A stretch of 64,000 nt of DNA from Flavobacterium sp. UBA2787. GTDB lineage: Bacteria; Bacteroidota; Bacteroidia; Flavobacteriales; Flavobacteriaceae. Position numbers and translations under genes: made by a program. Under the pieces are notes generated by a model. That model was given only the letters and a program-made list of their open reading frames with translations. It ran no database searches and was not told the origin of the DNA. Shown in pieces: positions 45,601-54,605 of the stretch; positions within the stretch are counted from its first letter, which is position 1; each line of letters begins with the position of its first letter. The DNA is taken from positions 124,001 to 188,000 of the forward strand of contig DEHZ01000013.1 in NCBI GenBank assembly GCA_002352205.1, given 5' to 3'.

Positions 45601-47059
45601 ATTAGAAGGCGGATTTACAGCAAAAAGCCTAACAGTTTCTACAGGAGGTTCGTTGACTATTGGTGCTGAGACAAGTGTAACTGTTGTGAATGCATTAACT
45701 AATCAATTAGGTGCTTCTGCAGTAGTTATTAATAGTGACGGTAGTTTAATTCAACAAGGAACCACCAATACCAATTCGGGTGATGTTACCGTGTTTAGAA
45801 ATTCGCAAGATTTAATGCGTTTGGATTATACTATGTGGTCTTCTCCGGTTGATGCTCAAAATTTAGGTGGGTTTTCTCCTTTCACAATGACGAATCGTTT
45901 TTATACCTATACTACTGCTACAGATATTTATACCACCATTGCAAATACGAATGATTTTGCAGTAGGTCAGGGATACCTTATTCGTACACCGGATAATCAT
46001 CCAACTTCTCCAACGTCATGGTTGGGTCAATTTGTTGGTTTACCTAATAGTGGCGATTTAAACATCGGTTTATCTACTGCCGGTAACGGATACAATTTAG
46101 TTGGAAATCCATATCCATCACCAATTAGCATTAGTACTTTGCTTTCGGAAAATAATGGTGTGATAGCCGGAAATTTATATTTCTGGAGAAAAACAAATGG
46201 AGCTGCCGGAAGTGCTTATATTGCTTATTCAGGCGGAACATTTAATGATGGCCCACATGATTTTAACAATATCCAACCTGGTCAAGGTTTTATTGTAGAG
46301 GCAACCAATGCAGGAAGTCTATCATTTACTAACACGCAACGTCAAGCCGATAATGGTGTTTTTTACAGAAATGAAAATACAACTCTATCGGAAGGTAATT
46401 CAAGAATTTGGTTAAATGTTACTGCTAACGATGTAGTTGTAGGTCAAATGGCTATTGGTTATAACGCTACAGCAAGTAATGATTTAGATGATTCTGATGC
46501 TGCTTATATTAATGATAGTGCTGTTGCTTTAAACTCATTTGTAGCCAACTCAGAATTGGCTGTTCAACACCGTGCTGCTTTTGAAGCCACAGATGTAGTG
46601 CCTTTAAGTTTTAAAACAAATGCAGCCGGTTCTTATACTATTGCTATAAATGGTGTAGATGGTTTATTTACAAACGAAGCTCAAGCTATCTTCTTGAAAG
46701 ATAATCTTTTGAATATCGAACATGATTTAAGAAGTTCATCGTATAATTTTATTTCAGAAATAGGATCTTTCTCTAATCGTTTTGAAATTGTTTATGAATC
46801 TACGTTAAGTGTAACTACTCCTGATTTAACCAATCAAATCATCGTTTTTGTAAAAGATGCTATGTTGAATGTGCAAACAAGTTCTGCCATTTTATCAGGA
46901 ATTCAAGTATTTGATGTGCAAGGAAGAATTGTGTTGGATTTAAAAAATATCAATGCAGCTACTTTTATTACTTCTCTTAGTCAAATCAGCAATGGTGTTT
47001 TAGTAGTCAAAGTTATAACTGAAGACGGAATCATTACCACGAAGAAAATCATTAACTAA
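42680..47059 (+). CDS. T9SS type C cargo protein with fibronectin III and lamin-tail domains
   Basis: With the start at 42680 the protein is 1459 aa, opening with a signal peptide (LFKILFFIFGLFFITLTSYGQ); the ATG at 42698 is an alternative. Residues about 20-235 are an N-terminal domain with GRDRIRLDDITV. Fibronectin III-like and related beta domains follow. Two similar repeats (FNIVQFPNTTQNITEGTSFT and FANIQFPTTATITEGETVTV) each end in YYAARFE or YYASRFI. A lamin-tail domain (DLFISEYVEGSSNNKYIEIF) lies around residue 731. The shared module starts near LDYTMWSSPVDAQNL (about 1050) and the type C sorting domain runs from about 1240 (NSRIWLNVTA) to TTKKIIN. Likely a surface adhesin. Confidence 0.87.
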   Translation: MVNSTQMFFASSEKLFKILFFIFGLFFITLTSYGQTNPSPHNLSLSNYSFTGFAAGTTTTYPTSMQGHKFPSERTTLNLTADADGDRVLANNTSGIATGSIRNEIANGISLLNSGTNNIGAILVALNSTGRESLSVTFSAEQLSSGGNGATDRLNGLRLQYRVGTTGSFTDVASTEYLTTITTLLNGPQTFTSVSLPSVCNNQSIVHLRWVYYISSGTANGRDRIRLDDITVSSSAIPAGPTVTTTSNSGLEGTVDAYLTGTINANGTTTDASFEYGTTVAYGETATATPSPVTGTTTTDIDAYVSSLTLNTLYHYRAVGTVGGVPTYGNDLTFYTLAATPGILAVSNPQFTTLDIAIDATTENGNPSATEYAIQETGGQYVQANGSLGATAVWQTAATWATTTVTGLTVSTTYTFQVKARNGANVETSFGATNSGTTLSPLTADFNIVQFPNTTQNITEGTSFTVYIRAYEDGITNLAGSSPRLKGWVGYSSTNDNPANVGWTWIPATFNVQVGNDDEYQADIPGSLSPGTYYYAARFEIDDSTVYTYGGAGGNWNNNNVTLNVNADVVDFANIQFPTTATITEGETVTVFAQVFEPGITPGAGAGAGITAEIGYSSTDSTPDGTWTWLTAIYNTDSGNNDEYQVNLGTGLAPGTYYYASRFIKTGSSTYVYGGTAGVWNSDNGVLTVNALGEPVATAANPIGVTSFTANWSAVTDATSYEIDVYEQTTSFATDLFISEYVEGSSNNKYIEIFNGTGATVDLANYDLVNYSNGSISPGAALALSGSLVNGETFVIRNSSAVVWGGISDVSTSSNVMTFNGNDVIALRYLGTNIDVVGTIGDSANFAIDITLTRNSNVSFPTTTYNSADWTTSAQNTVTDLGSHTFAGGSSTTYVLEDVNVGNVTSYQVTGLNPETTYFYVVRAILGATTSENSNEIEVTTLSGTCTWNGTTWSNGTGPTFEIDAILEGAYDTTLEGGFTAKSLTVSTGGSLTIGAETSVTVVNALTNQLGASAVVINSDGSLIQQGTTNTNSGDVTVFRNSQDLMRLDYTMWSSPVDAQNLGGFSPFTMTNRFYTYTTATDIYTTIANTNDFAVGQGYLIRTPDNHPTSPTSWLGQFVGLPNSGDLNIGLSTAGNGYNLVGNPYPSPISISTLLSENNGVIAGNLYFWRKTNGAAGSAYIAYSGGTFNDGPHDFNNIQPGQGFIVEATNAGSLSFTNTQRQADNGVFYRNENTTLSEGNSRIWLNVTANDVVVGQMAIGYNATASNDLDDSDAAYINDSAVALNSFVANSELAVQHRAAFEATDVVPLSFKTNAAGSYTIAINGVDGLFTNEAQAIFLKDNLLNIEHDLRSSSYNFISEIGSFSNRFEIVYESTLSVTTPDLTNQIIVFVKDAMLNVQTSSAILSGIQVFDVQGRIVLDLKNINAATFITSLSQISNGVLVVKVITEDGIITTKKIIN

Positions 47060-47082
47060 TATAATTACTTACCAATAATTTT

Positions 47083-47111
47083 AAACCTCCGAATTTCGGA
47101 GGTTTTTTTTT
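47083..47111 (+). terminator. Terminator after the second giant adhesin
   Basis: AAACCTCCGAA (47083-47093) pairs with TTCGGAGGTTT (47095-47105), followed by a run of T. It is 24 bp past the stop. Confidence 0.92.
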
Positions 47112-47331
47112 GCCTTTTTTTCACAAATCAGACGAACTACGCTTTTTACCGTCCTATGGGAAGTGCCGTATTTAAAGTAACTATCGACGAAATGCATAAT
47201 TTACCTTTCCATTTTCAATCGAGTATCCTTTTATCGAGTTTATCAACACGTTATCGAAAAAATAGGGTAGAAGTATACATTCAAGATACTTTTACATCAG
47301 AAATAAAAACAAAACGATTTTTAAAAAACAT
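47112..47331. other. Spacer ahead of the small secreted protein gene
   Basis: No gene is seen. TACTTTTA at 47287-47294 could be a variant -7 box for the gene at 47332. The stretch ACCGTCCTATGGGAAGTGCCGTA near 47142-47164 has some regularity but no second copy in the window. Confidence 0.3.
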
Positions 47332-47685
47332 ATGAAAGCAATCAACACTAAATTCTTAATCACTTTACTCTTAGTTACATTTTCAGCTTTTACAGGAGCT
47401 TTTGCTCAAACTAACGTTACAAACGAAATAGTTTCAGAAGAAAATGCACAAGAGATGATTCAAGAAAATACGGTTGAAACAAGTTCAATTGAAATATCGA
47501 ATTGGTTTACTGGAGCAAAACAGGAATCAAATGTAACAACAACAAAAGAAGAATCAACAACCATAAACCGTTCTGCTTTAATTTCAAAAAAAGAACAATA
47601 CTTAAAATCAGGAATGTCTAACAAAACACTTTTGATTCGTTCAATTATGAAAAAAGCAAACAGTTATGTAAACGCAACGGTTTAG
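47332..47685 (+). CDS. Small secreted protein, no recognised family
   Basis: This 117-aa protein has a clear signal peptide (LITLLLVTFSAFTGAFAQ). The mature part is acidic and rich in T, E and S (EIVSEENAQEMIQENTVETS), then basic near the end (ISKKEQYLKSGMSNKTLLIR, IMKKANSYVNATV). There is no cysteine, sorting domain or membrane segment. Standing alone between giant adhesins that each have their own terminator, it could be a periplasmic partner or an unrelated gene. I do not recognise the family. Confidence 0.65.
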   Translation: MKAINTKFLITLLLVTFSAFTGAFAQTNVTNEIVSEENAQEMIQENTVETSSIEISNWFTGAKQESNVTTTKEESTTINRSALISKKEQYLKSGMSNKTLLIRSIMKKANSYVNATV

Positions 47686-48023
47686 TTTTATGTCAAAGAA
47701 CTAAACAATCAGTTACTAAAACCCTTCATAACCCTTCTTTTAGAGGGGTTTTTGATTTAATAACGTTGAATTTTCATCATTGGTTTATAAAAGTCTATTT
47801 ATAAGAATTATAAGATATGGATTTCATCAAAAGTGCATTTCATCGATTTTTTTTGTTAGTTGTCGAAATGTTAATTTTTTAAAATTAAAAAAATAGTTGG
47901 TTAATTCAAATGCTGTACTTTTATGATGAAGAAAACTGATTTTTAAGTTTTTAGCTAATTCCAAAAACAATATATACCACAAAAAATAAATGATAAATAT
48001 CCTTTAGGGTAAAAGCTGTGTCT
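47686..48023. other. Spacer with terminator-like stem, shared 16-mer and candidate promoter
   Basis: AACCCTTC...GAGGGGTTTTT near 47722-47756 is a possible terminator of the small gene. CATTTCATCGATTTTT at 47836-47851 is repeated exactly at 54507-54522, ahead of the paralogous giant gene. TTG (47897-47899), 16 bp, TACTTTTA (47916-47923) is a weak promoter candidate for the next gene. Confidence 0.4.
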
Positions 48024-51000
48024 ATGAAATACAATGAACTTTATTTAATGAGCGGTCTGTTGCGTGAATGGTTTTCTTTGAAAAAAGAATTTCAATGTTT
48101 TGTTGCACTATTGTTTTTAATGGTGTGCTCTACGAGTAATGCTCAAGTTAGTGCTTATACTTTTTCCGAAGATATTTCGGGATACACTCCACTACCGGTA
48201 ACTGCTTTAGAGGTGTACCCAGGAGGTTGGGATAATCATACTGCAGGTGCGGCAACTTTAATTAATTATGGATTTGATTTTGTTTATAATGGTATAACCT
48301 ATACAGAATGCTATGTAAGTCCCAATGGCTACATCACATTTGGAGCTACACAGCCTTTGCCAACTACCTACACTCCCATAAGTACTAACACTGCACATGA
48401 AGGTGTTATTAGTGCACTTGGCTTTAATTTGATTGATAATTCCGGTTCCTCTCCCATTCGCTATGAAATTCAGGGAACTTCACCTAATCGTGTTTTTGTT
48501 GTTCAATGGGAAAATGCTGAACGGACTACAGATCCCGGTGTGTTTAACTTTCAAATAAAGTTATATGAAACATCTAATCAAATTCAAGTTTCTTATGGAA
48601 ATTGCGTTCCTGAAGGAACAACAGCCCGAGCAGTACAAGTTGGACTTCGTGGGCCCAATACTACTTTTCCTAATAATGGAAATGTTGGAAATGTTTTAAA
48701 TCGATTAAAAACATCAAATACACCTTGGTTTGGCACCACACTACCCGGTACAGCTAATACAAGTAATGTGAGAACGATTGGAAACACATTGCCTTTTCCT
48801 GCTCCGCCTTCGTTAGCATATCCGGATTTGGGATTAACTTATACTTGGACGCCACCAACTGCAAACTGTGTTACACCATCGGCATCGCCAACTGGTTTAG
48901 TAATAGGTGGAACTAACACAACATTTAATTCTTTTGTTGGAAATAGTTTTACACCCGCCACACCGAATTCAACACATTATTTGGTTTTGAGAAGTTTGGT
49001 AAATACTCCTCCAACCGCTGCAGAAGTTATTAATGGAGGCTACTGGGCGGTAAATAACACTATTGCGGGAACCTATACCGTTGTAAGCAATGCTCCTTCC
49101 ACCATTACAACTTTTAACCAAACAGCTTTAGCTCCCGGAACCACTTATTACTATTGGGTGATTCCTTATAACGATAATTGTATAGGAGCTCCTTTTTATA
49201 GATTATCAAATATCTTAACCGCTTCTGCAACTACTTGTACGCCTACTGCCGTTGCTACGGCAGCAACAGCAATCAACGGAAATGGTTTTACACTTAATTG
49301 GAATGATGTAGCTATTGCTACTGATTACCGAATCGATATTTCTACCAATGCTACATTTACAAACATTCTGCCGGCTTACAACAACCTTTCTGTAGGTTTA
49401 GTAAATAGTTTGACGGTATCCGATTTGACAACTGCAACAAATTATTGGTATCGTGTCAGAGCCATAGGACCTGGACCATGTGCTATAAACAGTAATACAA
49501 TAAATGTGGGCGTACTGCCATGTGGATATTACAATATTCCATATACTCAAAATTTTGATACTTCACCTATTGGAGGTTTAGCACCTTGTTTTACCCGCGT
49601 GAATGATAATGCCGATGTAATTCAATGGGGAGTGCAAACTGCTAGTTTTGCATCTTCACCTAGAGCTATGTTTATTGCTAAAAACCCCACGGTAGATATG
49701 AATGATTGGTTTTTTATGCCGGGATTAAATTTAACAGGCGGAACTTCCTATCGTTTATTTTTTAGATATAACACCGGAGCCGCAGGTACATTTTTTGAGA
49801 ACTTAAGAGTTCGTATAGGTAACTCCCAAGATGTGGCTGGAATGAATATTACTTTGTTAGATTTACTCAATATTAATAATACCTCGTTTCAAGTTGCCTC
49901 TGTAGATTTCACGCCGGTAAGTACTGGTATTTATTATATTGGTTTCTATAGTTTTAGTATTGCTGATCAAAGTTTTATAGCTATTGATGATATTAGTGTA
50001 ACTATTTCTCCAACGTGTTTTGAACCTACCGATGTACAAGTAGTTTCTGTAACAAATAATTCGGCTGATGTTTCTTGGACAGCTTCTGTACCACCACCAT
50101 CAGGAGGTTATCAATACTATTACTCAACCTCTGCAACACCGCCAACAATTGCCACTGTTCCATCCGGATCAGTGGGAGCAGGAGTTACTTCTACAACTAT
50201 TTCAGGATTAACCGCTTCTACGTTTTATTACCTATGGGTAAGAGGATTTTGTGGTGGTGTAGACAGAAGTATTTGGAGTGAAGTACAAACCTTCACAACA
50301 GAATGTAATGCACCATTGGTTACTTCTTCCTCCGGTGCATCTCGATGTGGTGTAGGAACATTAAATTTAACTGCAACTCCCAATCCGGGCTCTTTTATAG
50401 AATGGTATGATGTTCCAACAGGTGGATTAAGTGTTTTTACCGGTAATAATTTCACTACTCCTTTATTGAGTACTACAACTGTTTATTATGCTCAAGCAAA
50501 AGCATTTGGTGCAACAGCCAAAGCAGGGCCAACATCACCGGCAACATTAGGGGGAACAATTGCTACATCTACGTCTCCCACTTCAATGAGTTTTGATGTT
50601 TTAAATAGTACTACTATACAAGCTGTTGATATATTTCCTTTGGCATCCGGACAATCGGGTGAAATTGTATTGCGAAATTCATTTAATGTAACGATTGCAA
50701 CTTTTCCTTTCACCACCTCGGTAACCGGCGGAAACACCCCACAAACTATTGCATTAAACTATCCGCTGCCGGTGGGAACCTATAATCTTTTTATTGGTTC
50801 TATGCCAACTTCCGGATTACGAAGCAATACAACGGGAGCATCCTATCCGTATGTATCCTCTATTGCTCAGATAACCGGTAATCCTTTAGACAATACAAGT
50901 TATTTCTTTTTTTATAACTGGAAATTTACAACTGAATGCGTTTCTCCAAGAATTGCTGTTACAGCAACGGTAGCCTCTCCGCCTGCTTTTTCATTGAGTA

Positions 51001-53921
51001 GTGCTATTCAAACTATTTGTAATGGTGAAACAACACCTTTTATAAGCGTTTCCGGAGCAGCTTCCTACGACAACTTTACATGGTCGCCCAATACAGGTGT
51101 TACCGGTTCTGTTGGAACTGGATACCAATTTAACCCAACAACAACAACAACATACACTTTAATAGCAAGTCAAACATCGGGTGCATTTTGTACTAATGTT
51201 GCTACTATTACAGTAACTGTAAACCCATTACCACCTGCTATTGCCATAGTTCCGGTGAGTGCAACTCTTTGTGAAAATACAATCCAACCACTTTCTGCTT
51301 CTGTAGGTTCTACTACTGCTACCATTGTTTATTCTGAAGACTTTAATAGTTCTGCTCCGGGTTGGGTGGCTGCCAATACTTCCATTGCGGGAGATGTCGC
51401 TGCTTCACAATGGGCTTTGCAAACTAGTCCTTATAATTATGGAAGTCCAAACTGGACCTATTCGTTTTCCAGTAATGATGCTTCTACTTTTTTCTTAGCT
51501 AATTCTGATTCCCAAGGCGAAACTACACAAACCAGAACTACGTTAACATCACCACCCATCGATTTGAGTGTGTATGTTTCCGCTTCTGTTACGTTTTGGC
51601 ATTGGTTGCGTTATGTTGCTAGTGACGTTGCTCAAGTTTCTGTCTCTACAGATGGAACCACTTGGACAGTTCTTGAAACCTTTTTATCTTCTCAACGGGT
51701 TGGAAGTAATTGGGTGCAACATACCCTTAATCTCGACGCCTATGTTGGAAATCCAAATGTTCAAATTCGTTTTTATTATCAATCCAACTGGGGATGGGCT
51801 TGGGGTGTAGATAACTTTGAAGTTACTGCTGCCATATCATTAGAAGTGCTATGGTCTCCGGATACCGAATTGTTTACCGATGCAGCAGCAACAGTACCCT
51901 ATACATTAGGAACGCCTATCGGAATTGTCTATGCACAACCTACTTCCACCAGAACCTATACGGCTACTGCTTTAGGAACAAATGGATGTTCTACTTTTGA
52001 GGATATTTTAATAACGGTAGATCCAACTCCAATTGGAGGTACGCTATCCGGCAGTCAAGTTTTGTGCTCAGGAACTGTTCCCACAGCCATAACACTTTCA
52101 GGCTATTCCGGCACTATTGTACGATGGGAGTCTGCAGATGACGCTGCCTTTACTGTTAATCTAACGACTATCGCAAACACAACAGACACACTAACGCCTG
52201 TTCAAATGGGAGTTATAACCTCAGTAAAATATTTTAGAGCAGTTATTCAAAGTGGTATTTGTCCGCTAGTCTATTCTTCAGTAGAAAGTGTTCAATTTCC
52301 AACTACTGTTTGGAATGGAACATCATGGAGTAACGGTTTACCTGACAATACTAAACGTGTTATATTTGCCGGAAGTTATACTTCATCAGGTGATCTAGAA
52401 GCCTGTTCAATTGAAGTACAGTCCGGAACAGTAACCGTATTAGCAAATCATAATTTTATAGTGAATAATCAAATTGATGTAACCGGTGCACCCGCTACAA
52501 CGAATTTTATTTTTGAAAATAATGCCAGTTTGATTCAAATTAATGATGTGGTTAATACCGGGCCAATTACTTATCGAAGAAATTCTACACCAATGATTTC
52601 TTATGATTATACTTATTGGTCTTCGCCCGTTGCTAATCAAAATTTGGGTTCATTCTCTCCTAATACAATTGCAATTCGTTTCTATCTGTGGGATACCGGC
52701 ATTTATAATTGGGCAAATATCTCAACCGCTACTAGTTTTGTAGCCGGTAGAGGATACATTATTCGTGCTCCCGGAATAGCACCTTTTAATTTAGTAACAC
52801 CAAACATTTTCAACGGTCAGTTTGTTGGGATTCCACACAATGGAGATATTACTGTTCCAATTGTTGTAAATGGTTTAAACGATAGAAATCTTATCGGAAA
52901 TCCATACCCAAGTGCTATTAGTGCCGATGATTTTATGGATGATCCTTCTAATGCAGGTGTTGTGGGCGGAACGATTTATTTCTGGACGCACAACACACCA
53001 ATTACAAACAATCAATACACCTCTAATGATTATGCTGTTTATAATTATACGGGTGGAGTAGGAACTCAGTCGGCCACAAATTTAGGAATTAACAATACTA
53101 TTCCGGACGGAACCATTGCAGCCGGTCAAGGATTCTTTATGAAATGTGCCGGAACAGGTACAGCTACTTTTAAAAATTCAATGCGTTTGTTGGGAAGCAA
53201 TACACAATTCTTTCGAATGAGCGGGATGCCTCTTTCCACACAGGCAGAAGGTAAAAATAGACTTTGGATAGAACTTTCCAACAACCAAGGAGGTTTTAAA
53301 CAACTTTTGTTGGGTTATGTGAACGGTGCCACCAATGATTTTGATTTTAAATATGATGGTGAGTTAACTGAGGCCGGAAATCCTGTTCGTTTTTATTCCT
53401 TATTAGATGATAAAAAATTAACTATTCAAGGACGTGCCTTACCATTTCAGGATTCTGATATCCATCCAATTGGTTATACTGTTCCTACTCAAGGGATGCA
53501 CACTATTCAATTGGCTACTTACGATGGTTTGTTTACCAATCAACAAGTGTATTTAGAAGACAAAGTTTTAAATGTTATTCATGACCTGAAAAGTTCACCT
53601 TATTCTTTCTTTACTGAAGAAGGTACGTTTGATGATCGCTTTCTACTTCGCTTTACTAATGAAACATTGGGAGTAAATCCATTTACAGTTCAGGATGTTA
53701 TGGTTTTTAAAAAAGATTTGAACATCGAAATTTTAGCTTCCGCTGATATGTTATTAGACAAAGTGAATCTTTTTGATATGAGAGGAAGATTGATTGCATC
53801 CAAAGAAAATATTAATGCAAACACCACAACATTTACAGAACTTAATTTTGCTAGTCAGATTTTGTTAGTACAAATTTATGATGTGTTTGGAAATACAGTT
53901 ACCAGAAAGTTAATTTTCTAA
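48024..53921 (+). CDS. Giant T9SS type C cargo protein with fibronectin III and MAM-like domains
   Basis: This is a 1965-aa protein. The ATG at 48024 is preferred over an in-frame GTG two codons before. The signal peptide ends STSNAQ. The N-terminal domain (QVSAYTFSEDISGYTPLP, INYGFDFVYNGITYTECYVS) is shared with the protein at 54606. Fibronectin III-like domains follow (NSADVSWTASVPPPSGGYQY), then an Ig-like region (PTTTTTYTLIAS) and a MAM-like domain at about 1100-1270 (YSEDFNSSAPGWVAAN, WGWAWGVDNFEV). The common module has YTYWSSPVANQNLGSFSP near 1530 and IGNPYPSAISADDF. The type C sorting domain runs from about 1743 (KNRLWIELSNNQGGFKQLLL) to RKLIF. This is probably a surface adhesin. Confidence 0.87.
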   Translation: MKYNELYLMSGLLREWFSLKKEFQCFVALLFLMVCSTSNAQVSAYTFSEDISGYTPLPVTALEVYPGGWDNHTAGAATLINYGFDFVYNGITYTECYVSPNGYITFGATQPLPTTYTPISTNTAHEGVISALGFNLIDNSGSSPIRYEIQGTSPNRVFVVQWENAERTTDPGVFNFQIKLYETSNQIQVSYGNCVPEGTTARAVQVGLRGPNTTFPNNGNVGNVLNRLKTSNTPWFGTTLPGTANTSNVRTIGNTLPFPAPPSLAYPDLGLTYTWTPPTANCVTPSASPTGLVIGGTNTTFNSFVGNSFTPATPNSTHYLVLRSLVNTPPTAAEVINGGYWAVNNTIAGTYTVVSNAPSTITTFNQTALAPGTTYYYWVIPYNDNCIGAPFYRLSNILTASATTCTPTAVATAATAINGNGFTLNWNDVAIATDYRIDISTNATFTNILPAYNNLSVGLVNSLTVSDLTTATNYWYRVRAIGPGPCAINSNTINVGVLPCGYYNIPYTQNFDTSPIGGLAPCFTRVNDNADVIQWGVQTASFASSPRAMFIAKNPTVDMNDWFFMPGLNLTGGTSYRLFFRYNTGAAGTFFENLRVRIGNSQDVAGMNITLLDLLNINNTSFQVASVDFTPVSTGIYYIGFYSFSIADQSFIAIDDISVTISPTCFEPTDVQVVSVTNNSADVSWTASVPPPSGGYQYYYSTSATPPTIATVPSGSVGAGVTSTTISGLTASTFYYLWVRGFCGGVDRSIWSEVQTFTTECNAPLVTSSSGASRCGVGTLNLTATPNPGSFIEWYDVPTGGLSVFTGNNFTTPLLSTTTVYYAQAKAFGATAKAGPTSPATLGGTIATSTSPTSMSFDVLNSTTIQAVDIFPLASGQSGEIVLRNSFNVTIATFPFTTSVTGGNTPQTIALNYPLPVGTYNLFIGSMPTSGLRSNTTGASYPYVSSIAQITGNPLDNTSYFFFYNWKFTTECVSPRIAVTATVASPPAFSLSSAIQTICNGETTPFISVSGAASYDNFTWSPNTGVTGSVGTGYQFNPTTTTTYTLIASQTSGAFCTNVATITVTVNPLPPAIAIVPVSATLCENTIQPLSASVGSTTATIVYSEDFNSSAPGWVAANTSIAGDVAASQWALQTSPYNYGSPNWTYSFSSNDASTFFLANSDSQGETTQTRTTLTSPPIDLSVYVSASVTFWHWLRYVASDVAQVSVSTDGTTWTVLETFLSSQRVGSNWVQHTLNLDAYVGNPNVQIRFYYQSNWGWAWGVDNFEVTAAISLEVLWSPDTELFTDAAATVPYTLGTPIGIVYAQPTSTRTYTATALGTNGCSTFEDILITVDPTPIGGTLSGSQVLCSGTVPTAITLSGYSGTIVRWESADDAAFTVNLTTIANTTDTLTPVQMGVITSVKYFRAVIQSGICPLVYSSVESVQFPTTVWNGTSWSNGLPDNTKRVIFAGSYTSSGDLEACSIEVQSGTVTVLANHNFIVNNQIDVTGAPATTNFIFENNASLIQINDVVNTGPITYRRNSTPMISYDYTYWSSPVANQNLGSFSPNTIAIRFYLWDTGIYNWANISTATSFVAGRGYIIRAPGIAPFNLVTPNIFNGQFVGIPHNGDITVPIVVNGLNDRNLIGNPYPSAISADDFMDDPSNAGVVGGTIYFWTHNTPITNNQYTSNDYAVYNYTGGVGTQSATNLGINNTIPDGTIAAGQGFFMKCAGTGTATFKNSMRLLGSNTQFFRMSGMPLSTQAEGKNRLWIELSNNQGGFKQLLLGYVNGATNDFDFKYDGELTEAGNPVRFYSLLDDKKLTIQGRALPFQDSDIHPIGYTVPTQGMHTIQLATYDGLFTNQQVYLEDKVLNVIHDLKSSPYSFFTEEGTFDDRFLLRFTNETLGVNPFTVQDVMVFKKDLNIEILASADMLLDKVNLFDMRGRLIASKENINANTTTFTELNFASQILLVQIYDVFGNTVTRKLIF

Positions 53922-53941
53922 TTGACTTCTTTACACTATAA

Positions 53942-53977
53942 AAAGCCCTCTTCCTTTCAAGAGGGTTTTCTTTTTTA
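53942..53977 (+). terminator. Terminator after the third giant adhesin
   Basis: CCCTCTT (53946-53952) pairs with AAGAGGG (53959-53965), followed by TTTTCTTTTTT, about 20 bp past the stop. Confidence 0.9.
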
Positions 53978-53985
53978 TATGATTT

Positions 53986-54143
53986 AACCCGTTGGGTGTA
54001 ATTATTTAATTCAAGAATACCGTAACTATTTTACCACGAATTCTCAAATTTTAAAATAAACTACCGAGATAATTTGTTCATCCTAAAAAAAATAGTGCAT
54101 TAGTGGCAAAACCATTCCAAAATTTAATTTCACCCAACGGGTT
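53986..54143 (-). mobile_element. MITE-like element, copy B (158 bp)
   Basis: The ends are AACCCGTTGGGTG and CACCCAACGGGTT, a perfect 13-bp terminal inverted repeat. ATGATTT flanks both sides exactly (53979-53985 and 54144-54150). Read on the plus strand, this copy lines up with the reverse complement of copy A, so the two lie in opposite orientation. It differs by lacking one internal 35-bp block equivalent to 39526-39560. It begins about 10 bp after the terminator T-run of the preceding gene. Confidence 0.8.
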
Positions 54144-54150
54144 ATGATTT

Positions 54151-54605
54151 AAGATTTTTTTAGTTTTTTGTTAATTTTAATACCGTACTCTTAAAAGTTT
54201 TTTTGAAATGTTGTTTTTTATATTTAAAAACCAATTTTCAAATTAATAATATGAAATTGTTGTAAGGACTTTTTTACTCATTCCTTAAAAAAACGCATCT
54301 TAACATAAAAATTTTGCAAATCAACTAAATTGTGTTAATAATTTGTGATGAAATAGTAAATCTATTCCACAAAAAAATGTATTTTTGTTCCTAACAGTTA
54401 ATAAAAATGTGTTTGCAGAAGGCTGATAGTTAAAGGGTTAAAGCTTATTTTATCAGAAAAGTAAAACATAAATTTAAGTTAAAAGTAGTTAGTCGGTGAT
54501 TTAACACATTTCATCGATTTTTATTATTTTAAGAATTTGTAAACAGATTATTTTTAACTCAATTAACAACTAGAAAAAAAACTGAATTTCCAAAAAATAC
54601 CGACT
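54151..54605. other. Long AT-rich leader of the fourth adhesin gene
   Basis: No gene is seen in these 455 bp. TATTTTTG at 54380-54387 fits the -7 consensus and would give a leader of about 210 nt. CATTTCATCGATTTTT at 54507-54522 matches a copy ahead of the gene at 48024. No clear terminator or riboswitch fold is visible. Confidence 0.4.
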
